64,000 nt of DNA from Candidatus Thiodictyon syntrophicum. GTDB taxonomy: Bacteria; Pseudomonadota; Gammaproteobacteria; Chromatiales; Chromatiaceae. The first letter of the stretch is position 1; each line of letters begins with the position of its first letter. The stretch is from the NCBI RefSeq assembly GCF_002813775.1, contig NZ_CP020370.1:2071501-2135500 (forward strand), given 5' to 3'. The translations under genes and the position numbers were made by a program. The notes under the pieces are model-generated. The model saw only the letters and a program-made list of their open reading frames with translations, searched no databases and had not been told where the DNA came from. This document shows, piece after piece, positions 15,991-25,166 of the stretch.

Positions 15991-16731
15991 TCATTCGCGG
16001 ACCTCTTGCTCGCCCGCCGCGGCACGCGCCTGCGCGGCGGCCCGGACATCCGGGTCGGCGTCCTCCAGCAGGGTCCCGAGCTGGCCGATCGGCAGGCGTT
16101 CCGCCAGGCGCAGGCGCACCCGCCAATCGGGGTCGCGCAGCAGGCCGTTGGCCTCCTCGCAGCGGATGCGCCCCGCGACGGTGATGCGCACCTCCGCGTC
16201 GGGGTCGTTGCGCAGCAGGCCCAGGCTTTCCAGCGGCAGGCGCCCCGCCACGGTGCAGCGTACCTGCCGGTCCGGGTCGCGGATCATCCGGAACAGGCGC
16301 CCGACCGGCAGTCGCCGCGCGACATATTGGCGCACCAGATAGTCCGGGTCCGCGGCCAGCCGCTCCAGGCGTTCGGGGGGCAGGCGGTCGGCGACCATCA
16401 CCCGCACCTCCCGGTCCGGGTCGCCGATCAGCGGGTCCAGGGCCTCGACCGGCAGGCGGTAGGCGAGTACGCGCCGGACCACCTCGTCCGGGTCATGGAT
16501 CAGCGACAGCAGTTGGCGCTGGGAGAGATAGCGGGCGGCGATGGCACGGCGTTCCCAGAAGGCATCGCCCGCGTAGGTGTCTGCCAGAGACGGGTTGACC
16601 CGGAAGAAGCGCTCGATCTGACGCCCGCTCATGGCGCGCACGCACACATCCCCCGGGGTGCAACGGCCCTGGGTGAGCAGGTCGCGCCGGTGGGGGCACT
16701 CGGCGCAGTTGGCGATCGGCGTCGCGGACAT
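15991..16731 (-). CDS. LRV (leucine-rich variant) repeat Fe-S protein
   Basis: About 246 residues. N-terminal cysteine cluster (CAECPHRRDLLTQGRC then GDVC) is the [4Fe-4S] site of LRV proteins; the rest is a solenoid of about eight 24-residue helical repeats with the pattern DPDxxVRxxVAxRLPxxxL. The Azotobacter vinelandii lrv gene also lies downstream of nifHDKTY. Function is unknown, though the family is tied to nitrogen fixation loci. ATG 16731 gives a compact start before the cysteines; ATG 16782 would overlap the preceding gene by 14 bases. Confidence 0.88.
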   Translation of the reverse strand: MSATPIANCAECPHRRDLLTQGRCTPGDVCVRAMSGRQIERFFRVNPSLADTYAGDAFWERRAIAARYLSQRQLLSLIHDPDEVVRRVLAYRLPVEALDPLIGDPDREVRVMVADRLPPERLERLAADPDYLVRQYVARRLPVGRLFRMIRDPDRQVRCTVAGRLPLESLGLLRNDPDAEVRITVAGRIRCEEANGLLRDPDWRVRLRLAERLPIGQLGTLLEDADPDVRAAAQARAAAGEQEVRE

Positions 16732-16768
16732 GCCGGGCGGACTCGCCACTGGCCCAGGGGCGGGTGCC

Positions 16769-17053
16769 CTACTGGGCACCATGGTCCAGTTCCGCCAGGA
16801 CCAGGCCGGTGGCGGCGTCCGGATCGGCGGTGAGGCGCAGGCAATGGGCCTGCCCATCGACCAGATAGAGATTGAAGCCCGCGGCCCGGCGCACCGGCGC
16901 CGCGACCCCGATCCCCTCGCCGATGTCCTCGTCCCGGCAGTAGGTGAAATGGATGGGTGCCAGGGTCTCGCGCAGGGCCCCGACGGTCTGCTCGGAGAGG
17001 CCCGCCCGCTCCACGATCTGCACCACCTGGTCGAGACGCTCGGTGCTGATCAT
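16769..17053 (-). CDS. small conserved nif-associated protein
   Basis: 94 residues starting MISTERLDQVVQIVERAGLS. The ATG overlaps the stop of the nafY-like gene as ATGA (17050-17053), a sign of coupled translation. Helical first half, beta-rich second half (GFNLYLVDGQAHCLRLTADP). Proteins of this size and place occur directly after nifY/nafY in other diazotrophs; no biochemical role is known to me. Confidence 0.75.
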   Translation of the reverse strand: MISTERLDQVVQIVERAGLSEQTVGALRETLAPIHFTYCRDEDIGEGIGVAAPVRRAAGFNLYLVDGQAHCLRLTADPDAATGLVLAELDHGAQ

Positions 17054-17754
17054 GCCGGGTCCTCTTCGCTCAAGGCAAAGCGGATACGCTCCTGCGGGGG
17101 CTTGCCCATCGCCTTGGCGAGCCACGGCGGGGTCTGGTGGGCCAGGGTCTCCTGGAGCCGGACCATGCGCTCCCGGGCGCTGCCGCCGCCGGAGTCCTTG
17201 ATCGGGTGGATATCGAGCTTGATCACCTTGGCGGCGGCCGGCCCGCCGATGGAGGCGACATAGAGGACCTGGCAGTCACCGATCAGCCCGGCGCGGTAGG
17301 CATTCTTATCCTCGGCACCGGTGTCCTCCACCCGCCGCACGGCGATCAGCCGGCACTGGGTGGCGGAGACCTGGTAGATCAGGAAGCGGCGGGCGGCGCC
17401 GAAGTGCCCGTCCAGGTTCTCGCCCGTGTCCGAGGCGCAGGCGACGCGGATGGAGTCCGGCATGTCGTTGTCGGCATAGGGATCGAGCGGGGGCGGGGGG
17501 GCCGCATCGGTGAGCCCCTCGCCCTTGAGATAGGTCAGGGCGGCCTTGAGTGCATCGGGGTCGATGTCGCCCAATTCCCCGGCCGCCGCGGTCTTCAGGT
17601 CCTTGACCTTGAGGGCGGCGAGCTTCTCCGCCGTCGGCGGCAGCCCGACCGCATCGGCCAGGACCCGCAGCAGCCGCGCCGGGTCGGTCTCCGGCAGTGC
17701 GCGGGCGGCCAGGCCGATCCGCAGGGCGAGGTCTTCGGAGATGGGGCTGGGCAT
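17050..17754 (-). CDS. NafY/NifY-type nitrogenase cofactor-binding protein
   Basis: 234 residues in two parts: an N-terminal helical domain (about 1-80, as in NafY, which binds apo-nitrogenase) and a C-terminal NifX/NifB-like ribonuclease-H-fold domain (about 100-215) with SDTGENLDGHFGAARRFLIY, where the His of DGHF lies at the usual cofactor-binding position. Such proteins hold FeMo-co or stabilise cofactor-free NifDK until it is loaded. ATG 17754 is chosen; the in-frame TTG at 17772 lies in an intergenic repeat. Followed by an overlapping small gene. Confidence 0.88.
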   Translation of the reverse strand: MPSPISEDLALRIGLAARALPETDPARLLRVLADAVGLPPTAEKLAALKVKDLKTAAAGELGDIDPDALKAALTYLKGEGLTDAAPPPPLDPYADNDMPDSIRVACASDTGENLDGHFGAARRFLIYQVSATQCRLIAVRRVEDTGAEDKNAYRAGLIGDCQVLYVASIGGPAAAKVIKLDIHPIKDSGGGSARERMVRLQETLAHQTPPWLAKAMGKPPQERIRFALSEEDPA

Positions 17755-17762
17755 GGGATGTC

Positions 17763-17932
17763 TTGTCCGCAAATAAACGCAAATAAACGCAAATGAAGAA
17801 AAGGTCCGCAGAATGAGTGATTAACGCCGGCCGATCCATCCGTCGACCGCTGCCGCGACCTGCGGTGTGATCCGGCCCGCTCGTACGGGCCGCACTATCT
17901 TCATTTGCGTTAATTTGCGTTCATTTGCGGAC
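17763..17932. repeat. inverted repeat family B, second copy
   Basis: Arms GTCCGCAAATAAACGCAAAT plus AAACGCAAATGAAGA (17763-17800) and CATTTGCGTTAATTTGCG with TTCATTTGCGGACCAT (17900-17932) around a loop of about 100 bases. Located between the ferredoxin gene and the nafY-like gene, starting nine bases before the latter's ATG, so it forms its leader. Confidence 0.85.
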
Positions 17933-17951
17933 CATACTCTTCTTCAGTGCC

Positions 17952-18146
17952 TCAGGCCGGGACGATACAGTTGTCCTCCATGCAGGCATTGACACACTGG
18001 GGCATGTCGAATTCGCCCTCGCACTCGGTGCAGGTGTCGGGGTCGATCTTGTAGAGGCCCTTGAAGGGGCTGATCGACTTGGTGGGGCAGACTGTCACGC
18101 AGTCACCGCAGGCGGTGCAGGCGGATTTCAGGATTTGCATGGCCAT
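17952..18146 (-). CDS. fdxN: 2[4Fe-4S] ferredoxin, FdxN type
   Basis: 64 residues with both cluster motifs: CTACGDCVTVCP at the start and CTECEGEFDMPQCVNAC later. The second motif has the longer spacer (C-x2-C-x8-C-x3-C) usual in nif-linked bacterial ferredoxins. Likely electron donor to nitrogenase reductase or to cofactor synthesis. The start ATG follows GGAGAC. Placed after nifT, in the nif transcription unit. The symbol fdxN is by type and context. Confidence 0.92.
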   Translation of the reverse strand: MAMQILKSACTACGDCVTVCPTKSISPFKGLYKIDPDTCTECEGEFDMPQCVNACMEDNCIVPA

Positions 18147-18212
18147 AGGAGTCTCCGGTGTTCGTTGAAACGGGGCCGCACGCGGCGGCGGCTTACAGGT
18201 CTATCGACCGGT

Positions 18213-18428
18213 CTAGTCGGCGCGCTTGAAACGCAGGGTGGTCGGAAAGACCGGCGGCGGGCTGATGGGGTCGACATACCACCGCGACCCGTCGGTCAGT
18301 TCCACCTCGCCGCCCCAGGTCTGCGGGGTGTCGGTCTCCACGGTGGCGATGGTCTCCTCCATGTCCTTCTTGGCGACATAGAAGAGGAGCGCGCCGCTGT
18401 CGCTCTTACGGATCATTACGCTGGGCAT
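18213..18428 (-). CDS. nifT: NifT/FixU protein
   Basis: 71-residue protein, all-beta, with start MPSVMIRKSDSGALLFYVAK and the block ATVETDTPQTWGGEVELTD followed by GSRWYVDP. This is the standard NifT length and pattern, and it follows nifK as in Azotobacter. Its function is unclear; mutants elsewhere have little effect on fixation. Confidence 0.95.
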   Translation of the reverse strand: MPSVMIRKSDSGALLFYVAKKDMEETIATVETDTPQTWGGEVELTDGSRWYVDPISPPPVFPTTLRFKRAD

Positions 18429-18463
18429 TGGTTTACCTTGAGTCTGTGTCGACCGCCGTCGTC

Positions 18464-18580
18464 GTAGGTCGGGTCAGGCGCGCCGCGGCGATCGGTCCTT
18501 GCCGCGAACTGCCGCTGCGCGCCTTGACCCGCGGCTTCCTGCCGGCTGCTGTCGGGTTACGCTTCGCTGACCCGACCTAC
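18464..18580. repeat. inverted repeat family I between nifK and nifT
   Basis: Ends GTAGGTCGGGTCA (18464-18476) and TGACCCGACCTAC (18568-18580) are exact reverse complements; the inside holds GCGCGCCGCGGCGAT and further GC-rich pairing. The right end overlaps the last codon and supplies the TAG stop of nifK. Could act as an mRNA-stabilising hairpin that sets nifHDK apart from the genes downstream. Confidence 0.85.
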
Positions 18581-20148
18581 CGCACCAGGTCGTAATTATA
18601 GTCCGTGGTGCCCATGCCTCGGGTCTCCTCGTCGAGGCGCTCCAGGACCGCGTTGACCAGGGTGGTGAGGATATACATGGCCCCCTCATACCCCAGGGTC
18701 GTCATCCGGTGCAGGTGATGACGGTCGAAGATCGGGAATCCGATACGGATCAGCGGGACCTCGAACTCCTTACCCTTGTGCAGGGTGTCGCGCTGAATGA
18801 ACTTGCCGTAGGAGTTGCCGATCATGAAGTCCGGCTTGTTGGTGAACATCAGGGAGCGGAAGTGCCACAGGTCCGCGCCGGTATGGACCGTCGCGAGCTT
18901 GCCGTAGGGCGAGGCGGCCAGAATCCCCTCCAACTCCTTCTTCCAGCGCTTATTCGCCTGATTGCACAGGATGTCGGTGGGCTCGGCGCCCAGTTCCAGC
19001 AGGAACTTGACCATCCCCAGCACATAGTCGGCATCGCCGTAGAGGGCAAACTTCTTGCCGTGCAGCCAGGCGTGGCTGTCGGTCATCATATCCACCAGCC
19101 GGCCGCGCTCCTTGGCCAGCGAGGCGGGGATGGGCTTGCCGCTCAGCTCGGAGACCTTCATCAGGAAGTCGTCGGTCCATTCCAGCCCCATCGGGATATT
19201 GATGTGGGTGGCCGGCTGGTTCCAGACCAGTTCGACATGCTTCTTGGTCTTGGGCAACTGCCAGGGCTGGAGCATCAGGGTGTCGATGGCGTTGGGGGCG
19301 TCCTTGATCTCGGCCTGGGTCGTGCCGCCGGCGTACATGCGATACTCGCCGTCGGCCGGGGTATCCAGCACCTCGGTGGGGTCGCACAACATGCTGTGGG
19401 CCACGCCCATCTCATCGAGCATCCGGTGGATGACCCGGTAGTTGCCCAGATAGGTCTCGAAGCCGGGCACGATGTTGAGCTTGCCGTTGCTGCCGACCTT
19501 CTTGCTGTCCATCACGTTGAGGCTGAAGAAGCGGATGATGCCCTCGAACATGTTGTCCCAGCCGGTGGTATGGGAACCGACGAAGCTCGGGGTATGGGCG
19601 AAGGGAACCGGCAGTGCGTCCGGGATATGACCCTCCTTCTTGGCGTTGGTGATGAAGCTGCTGAGATCATCGCCGATGACCTCGGCCATGCAGGTGGTGG
19701 AGACGGCGATCATCTCCGGCTTGTAGAGCGCGAGCGCGTTCTCCAGACCGTCGAACATGTTCTTCTGGCCGCCGAAGACCGCCGCGTCCTCGGTCATGGA
19801 ATCGGAGACGCAGGCGATCGGCTCCTTGAAGTGACGGTTGAAATAGGAGCGGAAATAGGCTACGCACCCCTGGGAGCCGTGCACATAGGGCAGGGTCTTT
19901 TCAAAGCCCAGGGCGCAGAGCACCGCGCCCAGCGGCTGGCAGGCCTTGGCCGGGTTGATGGTCAGGGCCTCGCGCTTGAAATTGAGTTCCTTGTACTCCT
20001 CGGTGGTGGTCCACTGGAAGACCTGCGCGAGCCGCTCGGGCGTGTGGGCCTCCTCGACCGTGTCGCGCTTTTTGGCGAGGTTCTCCTTGTACTCCGGCGT
20101 CCGGAACAGCGGGTAGCTCGGCTTGATGTCGTCGACTGTCTGGCTCAT
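18577..20148 (-). CDS. nifK: nitrogenase molybdenum-iron protein beta chain
   Basis: 523 residues. The three P-cluster cysteines fall at the classical Azotobacter positions: Cys70 (PAKACQPLG), Cys95 (GSQGCVAYF) and Cys153 (STTCMAEVIGDD). Forms the alpha2-beta2 dinitrogenase with NifD. Starts at ATG 20148 after AGGAGAA. Its TAG stop lies in the edge of a palindromic repeat. Third gene of the nifHDK operon. Confidence 0.99.
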   Translation of the reverse strand: MSQTVDDIKPSYPLFRTPEYKENLAKKRDTVEEAHTPERLAQVFQWTTTEEYKELNFKREALTINPAKACQPLGAVLCALGFEKTLPYVHGSQGCVAYFRSYFNRHFKEPIACVSDSMTEDAAVFGGQKNMFDGLENALALYKPEMIAVSTTCMAEVIGDDLSSFITNAKKEGHIPDALPVPFAHTPSFVGSHTTGWDNMFEGIIRFFSLNVMDSKKVGSNGKLNIVPGFETYLGNYRVIHRMLDEMGVAHSMLCDPTEVLDTPADGEYRMYAGGTTQAEIKDAPNAIDTLMLQPWQLPKTKKHVELVWNQPATHINIPMGLEWTDDFLMKVSELSGKPIPASLAKERGRLVDMMTDSHAWLHGKKFALYGDADYVLGMVKFLLELGAEPTDILCNQANKRWKKELEGILAASPYGKLATVHTGADLWHFRSLMFTNKPDFMIGNSYGKFIQRDTLHKGKEFEVPLIRIGFPIFDRHHLHRMTTLGYEGAMYILTTLVNAVLERLDEETRGMGTTDYNYDLVR

Positions 20149-20160
20149 CTCAATTCTCCT

Positions 20161-20257
20161 GCCGCGCCGCTAATCCGCGGACGACGGCATGATGGGATCG
20201 GGCCGGGTGCGCCAGGCGCACCCGTGCGAACGTGAACCGGGTGCGCCGGGCGCACCC
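20161..20257. repeat. nifD-nifK spacer: two perfect hairpins and a shared leader motif
   Basis: Palindromes GGGTGCGCCAGGCGCACCC (20205-20223) and GGGTGCGCCGGGCGCACCC (20239-20257) sit side by side. A further block GCCGCTAATCCGCGGACGAC at 20166-20185 resembles GCCGCGGCTAATCCGCCGAC upstream of nifD (21775-21794). Hairpins here probably protect or process the nifHD messenger. Confidence 0.8.
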
Positions 20258-20268
20258 GCGGGGCGGTC

Positions 20269-21750
20269 TCAGGCGCGAGCCCGCAGCGGCTGTGCCTGGG
20301 CCTCCTCCTCGACCAGCCAGGGGGCCGTCATCTTGCCCCAGCAGGGGTTGTTGATGGTCATGTCCATGTCGCGGGCGAAGATCGAGAAGCCGTCATAGCC
20401 GTGATAGGGGCCGGAGTAGTCCCAGGAGTGCATCTGGCGGAAGGGGATGCCCATCTTCTGGAAGATGTACTTCTCCTTGATGCCGGAGCCGATCAGGTCG
20501 GGCTTGATGCGCTTGACGAATTCCTCGAACTCGTAGCCGGTCACGTCGTCGTAGAGCAGCGTGGAGTCGGCCATGTCCTTGATGGTGCGGTCATAGTCGT
20601 CGTTGTGGGCGAACTCGTAGCCGGTGCCGACCACCTCCATCCCGAGATCCTCGTAGGCGCCGATGATATGGCGCGGACGCAGGCCGCCGACATAGAGCAT
20701 GACGCGCTTGCCTTCCAGCCGCGGACGGTACTTGGCGATGACGGCCGCGTGTTGCGCCTCGTACTTGGCGATGACCCGCTCCGCCCCGGCCTGGATGGTC
20801 TCATCGAAGAAGGCGGCGATCTTGCGCAGGGACTCGGCGATCTTGGTGGGCCCGAAGAAGTTGTATTCCATCCACGGGATCCCGTACTTCTCTTCCATGT
20901 GCCGGCTGATGTAGTTCATGGACCGGTAGCAGTGGATGAGGTTGAGCTTGACCTTGGGGGTCAACTCCATCTCGGCGATGGTGCCGTCGCCGGCCCACTG
21001 GGCGACCACCCGCAAGCCCATCTCCTCGAGCAGGATGCGCGAGGCCCAGGCGTCGCCGCCGATGTTGTAGTCGCCGATCACCGCCACGTCATAGGGTGTG
21101 GTCGGGAAGGAGTCGTCACCGTCGCGGTTGCCGATGACCCAGTCGCGGATGGCATCGTTGGCGATGTGGTGACCGAGCGACTGGGAGACCCCGCGGAAGC
21201 CCTCGCAACGCACCGGGACGATCGGCTTTTCCAGTTCCTTGGCCTTCTTCTTGGAGACCGCCTCGATGTCGTCGCCGATGAGCCCGATCGGGCATTCGGA
21301 CTGGATGGTGATGCCCTTGTTGAGCGGGAACAGCCCCTCGATCTCGTCGATCAGCTTGGCGAGCTTCTTGTCGCCGCCGAAGACGATGTCCTTCTCCTGG
21401 AAGTCGGACGTGAAATTCATGGTGCCGAAGGTGTTGACCCCGGTCATGCCGACATAGTAGTTGCGGCGCCCGGCGCGGGAATACTGACCGCAGCCGACGG
21501 GTCCGTGGGAGATATGGATCACGTCCTTGATCGGCCCCCACACCACCCCCTTGGAACCGGCATAGGCACAGCCGCGCACCGTCATGACCCCGGGCAGGGA
21601 CTTGCGGTTGGAGGTGATGCACTTCTTGGACTGCTCGATCGACTGGTCGTTGACCGCCAAGTGCTTGGCCCGGTCCTTCTTGGCCTTTTCCGGGTAGACT
21701 TCCAGGACCTCGGCGATGAGGTCCATGGTCTCTTCACGAGTCAAATTTGC
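20269..21750 (-). CDS. nifD: nitrogenase molybdenum-iron protein alpha chain
   Basis: 493 residues. P-cluster ligands Cys62, Cys88 and Cys154, the FeMo-co ligand Cys275 (LIHCYRSMN), His195 in SLGHH and the C-terminal histidine ligand in [16 protein letters not shown] all fall at expected positions. ATG 21750 (GGAG upstream) gives MANLTREE; an in-frame start six codons earlier is less likely. This is the molybdenum enzyme, not the V or Fe-only type. Confidence 0.99.
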   Translation of the reverse strand, partial: ANLTREETMDLIAEVLEVYPEKAKKDRAKHLAVNDQSIEQSKKCITSNRKSLPGVMTVRGCAYAGSKGVVWGPIKDVIHISHGPVGCGQYSRAGRRNYYVGMTGVNTFGTMNFTSDFQEKDIVFGGDKKLAKLIDEIEGLFPLNKGITIQSECPIGLIGDDIEAVSKKKAKELEKPIVPVRCEGFRGVSQSLGHHIANDAIRDWVIGNRDGDDSFPTTPYDVAVIGDYNIGGDAWASRILLEEMGLRVVAQWAGDGTIAEMELTPKVKLNLIHCYRSMNYISRHMEEKYGIPWMEYNFFGPTKIAESLRKIAAFFDETIQAGAERVIAKYEAQHAAVIAKYRPRLEGKRVMLYVGGLRPRHIIGAYEDLGMEVVGTGYEFAHNDDYDRTIKDMADSTLLYDDVTGYEFEEFVKRIKPDLIGSGIKEKYIFQKMGIPFRQMHSWDYSGPYHGYDGFSIFARDMDMTINNPCWGKMTAPWLVEEEAQAQPLRARA

Positions 21751-21825
21751 CATAGTGGCTCTCCGCATCGGGCGCCGCGGCTAATCCGCCGACGGGACGC
21801 CCCGCAACAACACTGTTCTGAACCA

Positions 21826-21846
21826 CCAGGGCGCCGGGGCGCCTGG
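21826..21846 (-). terminator. hairpin between nifH and nifD
   Basis: CCAGG.GCGCC and GGCGCCTGG form a GC-rich stem with one bulged base and a very short loop, 24 bases after the nifH stop. No U-run follows, so it is more likely a pausing or mRNA-stabilising element that raises nifH over nifDK message than a full terminator. Confidence 0.45.
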
Positions 21847-21870
21847 GGCTCGATCTTGGTCCCGGCCCGA

Positions 21871-22801
<931 letters not shown>

Positions 22802-22810
22802 CGGGCAATC

Positions 22811-22826
22811 AGCAAATCGCGTGCCA
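22811..22826 (-). promoter_or_regulatory. sigma-54 (-24/-12) promoter of nifH
   Basis: On the minus strand the sequence reads TGGCAC, five bases, TTGCT: a full match to the sigma-54 consensus TGGCAC-N5-TTGCW. The -12 end lies 65 bases before the nifH ATG. Transcription should need RpoN and the activator NifA. Confidence 0.92.
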
Positions 22827-22924
22827 TCTCATGTACTGTAATATAAACGTCGTGAAAACAACTATGTATATTGATATTTCGGGCCGCTGGGCCTTGGTAG
22901 CATCCACGACAAGGCGGCGGCGGC

Positions 22925-22940
22925 TGTATGGATAATGACA
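22925..22940. promoter_or_regulatory. candidate NifA upstream activator site over the draT start codon
   Basis: TGT, ten bases, ACA, the exact NifA site form. Its centre is about 115 bases upstream of the sigma-54 element, a normal distance for DNA looping. The ATG of draT (22928) lies inside it. No other TGT-N10-ACA match was seen between nifH and draT. Confidence 0.55.
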
Positions 22941-23809
22941 GACAGCCGGAGTCGGAAATGGACCTTGCCCGACACGCCTCCTTCCTCGCCGCCGCGGCCA
23001 CCCTGCCGCCGGCGGCGCGCCTGTGCATCAACCGTTGCAACCTGCCGGCCTGGATCCTGGGCAGCCTCGCCTTCCAGCGGCACCCGGTGCCGCTGGCGAT
23101 CGATGGGGTGCACGACTTCCACAGCGATCTGTGCCGGCGCCTGGACCCCATCGCCGACCACGGCGCGCGGGCCCAGTGCTTCGCCGACTACATGACCGTC
23201 CGCTTCTGCCTGGAGGACTTGGAGGAGGCGGGGCTGACGCCGGGTCGGCGCAAGAAGTCCCGGGCCAACGCCAACTATCTGCGGCTGGTGCGCGGCTGGT
23301 CCTTCGACTCGGACGGCCGCGAGGGGGCCGTGCTCAAATACTGGGCCGAGACCCGCTTCGGCCTGCTGGCCCGCCACCACGGGCGGCCCCTGCACGGTCG
23401 CGGCAGCGAGGACTATCTCTGGTTCCAGGGGGAGGCGGTGCGCGGGATCTATGGCACTAACGCCGTGGAGTCCCAACTCGACCTGCTCTACACCTACTGT
23501 CAGTACGAACTGGCCCGCCAGCACCCCGGGACGACCCACCTGACGCTGCACCGGGGCATCAACTCCATCGGCGACCACGAGGTCTTGGGCCGCGAGCCGG
23601 ACGGCTCCTATCTCGTCCTGCTCAACAATCTCAACAGCTTCACCAGCGACCGGGAGCGCGCCGACGAGTTCGGCGACTACCTGCTGACCGCCCAGGTCCC
23701 GCGCGCCAAGGTCTTCTTCTACAACCGCCTGCTGCCCGGGATGCTCAAGGGCGAGGACGAGTTCGTCGTGGTCGGCGGGGTCTATGGGGTGCGCATCGCG
23801 ACCCTGTGA
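22928..23809 (+). CDS. draT: dinitrogenase reductase ADP-ribosyltransferase
   Basis: 293 residues, usual DraT length. It switches nitrogenase off by NAD-dependent ADP-ribosylation of NifH Arg101 after ammonium or a drop in energy. Recognisable blocks: CINRCNLPAWILGSLAFQ, the LTLHRGIN strand with the NAD-binding arginine, LLNNLNSFTSDRERADEFGD, and GEDEFVVVGG near the end with the acidic residues of the active site. Divergent from nifH. The reversing hydrolase gene draG, often next to draT, is not in the window. Confidence 0.96.
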   Translation: MDNDRQPESEMDLARHASFLAAAATLPPAARLCINRCNLPAWILGSLAFQRHPVPLAIDGVHDFHSDLCRRLDPIADHGARAQCFADYMTVRFCLEDLEEAGLTPGRRKKSRANANYLRLVRGWSFDSDGREGAVLKYWAETRFGLLARHHGRPLHGRGSEDYLWFQGEAVRGIYGTNAVESQLDLLYTYCQYELARQHPGTTHLTLHRGINSIGDHEVLGREPDGSYLVLLNNLNSFTSDRERADEFGDYLLTAQVPRAKVFFYNRLLPGMLKGEDEFVVVGGVYGVRIATL

Positions 23810-23891
23810 GGTGTCGGCCAACCCGAACTCAGGACCGGCGCGCACCCCAACCGGAGGTCGAGACTTCAGCCGGACGGCGGGTCGCGCCGTC

Positions 23892-23912
23892 GTAGGGTCC
23901 GCTGTGCGGACC
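23892..23912. repeat. REP-like palindrome, family E
   Basis: GTAGGGTCCGCTGTGCGGAC with a final C, in the gap between draT and the first Uma2 gene. Single copy here; the same palindrome occurs elsewhere in the window, often in pairs. Confidence 0.8.
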
Positions 23913-23957
23913 AACGCCCTCGCGGTCGGCGAAGATGGTCGGGACCACGACCGCCGC

Positions 23958-24542
23958 CTACGAGCCCGCCCCGAACTCGACCTTGTCGTAGACCTCGCTG
24001 AGCGGCAGCACGGCATCGAGCGCAATCAGCGGCACGTCCTCGCGCAGGTCGCTGTAGCTACGCAGCAGCCAGTCCCCACCGCCTTGACGCAGAAAGAGTT
24101 CGGCACCGACCCGGTGCTGGGAGAGCAGCAGATAGGCGCTCAGGCTCGGGAGGCTGCGGTAGTAGGCGAACTTGTCGCCGCGGTCGTAGGACTCCGTGCT
24201 GTCGGAGAGGACCTCGACGATGAGCGTGGGATTGGTGATGACATCCCGGCGTTCGTCCCAGAACCGCCGCTCCCCGCAGACCGCCATCACGTCCGGGTAG
24301 GTGCCCAGGTTGGCGGACTCGATCCGGACCTTCATGTCACTGGTGTAGACATAGCAGGGGCGGCCCTTGAAGCGGGTGCCCAGTTCACGCAGGACGTTCC
24401 CGCAGATCAGGTTATGGGTCTCGGTGCCGCCCGCCATGGCGAAGACCTCGCCGTCCAGGAATTCGGTGCGGCCCTGATCCGAGGCGCGCTCGGCGGCCAG
24501 CCAGTCGGCGAACTGGAGTTGTGGTTTGGGCTGCAGGGACAT
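23958..24542 (-). CDS. Uma2-family (DUF820) restriction-endonuclease-fold protein, copy 1
   Basis: 194 residues from MSLQPKPQLQFADWLAAERA. Motifs of the PD-(D/E)xK fold in Uma2 proteins: FLDGEVFAMAGGTETHN, YVYTSDMKV, YPDVMAVCG and LIVEVLSDSTE(S)YDRGDKF. Uma2 proteins are abundant in phototrophs; their job is unknown, with mobile or defence-linked roles suggested. A near-identical copy lies at 25970-26554 in the same orientation; most differences cluster around residues 40-60. Confidence 0.88.
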   Translation of the reverse strand: MSLQPKPQLQFADWLAAERASDQGRTEFLDGEVFAMAGGTETHNLICGNVLRELGTRFKGRPCYVYTSDMKVRIESANLGTYPDVMAVCGERRFWDERRDVITNPTLIVEVLSDSTESYDRGDKFAYYRSLPSLSAYLLLSQHRVGAELFLRQGGGDWLLRSYSDLREDVPLIALDAVLPLSEVYDKVEFGAGS

Positions 24543-24630
24543 CGTTTCAGTTCCCGGTCGAGGTGGAAAGGAAAAGATTATAGGGCCGAAACCGGTGGTC
24601 GACTGGTCCGGCCGGAACAGAAAGGCCCTT

Positions 24631-24721
24631 GTGGGAGCGGGCGGCGGCCGCGATCCGGCGCCGCGGCGAACGCCGATGCCGCGTTCCCCGCGCGGGCCGT
24701 CGCGGCTGAAGCCGCTCCCAC
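24631..24721. repeat. inverted repeat family J (GTGGGAGCGG)
   Basis: Starts GTGGGAGCGGGCGGCGGCCG and ends GCGGCTGAAGCCGCTCCCAC; ends pair over about ten bases. A half copy (TGTGGGAGCGGCGTC) is found at 52318. Lies upstream of Uma2 copy 1. Confidence 0.75.
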
Positions 24722-24775
24722 AGCGTCGGTGCGCGACTTTCATATGCAGGATTTGCGATGCGCCCGGACGACGAT

Positions 24776-25033
24776 TTAGATCCAAATAAGACGGCCGACG
24801 TACTTGGCTTGGTTCGTTGTCCTCGGCTCCGCGGTGGCGGTTTGCAGTTGCGCGCTGATCTCCGCCGCTAACCGCCCGGCCATCTTCACCATGGTCAATC
24901 GCATCGTCCGGGAGACCGTATCCTCGTCGATCTCTTCGCCGGCTTGGTCTGCGGCGATGATGGACAGCAGCGCACGCGCTTCTTCAATCATGGCGGTCCG
25001 CCCGCTTTCTTCGTTCCAGCTCATGGCGTTCAT
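24776..25033 (-). CDS. small hypothetical helical protein
   Basis: 85 residues from ATG 25033 (CAGGAGC seven bases upstream): MNAMSWNEESGRTAMIEEAR, then a helix-rich middle (MRLTMVKMAGRLAAEISAQL) that could be a dimerising or antitoxin-like helix bundle. No family recognised. Sits between the two Uma2 copies. Confidence 0.45.
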   Translation of the reverse strand: MNAMSWNEESGRTAMIEEARALLSIIAADQAGEEIDEDTVSRTMRLTMVKMAGRLAAEISAQLQTATAEPRTTNQAKYVGRLIWI

Positions 25034-25166
25034 CGCATGCTCCTGGGATTCCCAGATGGCCGTCCGTTTGCGTGAGGGGCGCGCGGATTCTGTACTATTC
25101 TCCCGGCGCTGCGACAGCATGAGGGTTCGCTCACGAAGGCGCAACGCGCGGGTTCAGTCGGTTCGC

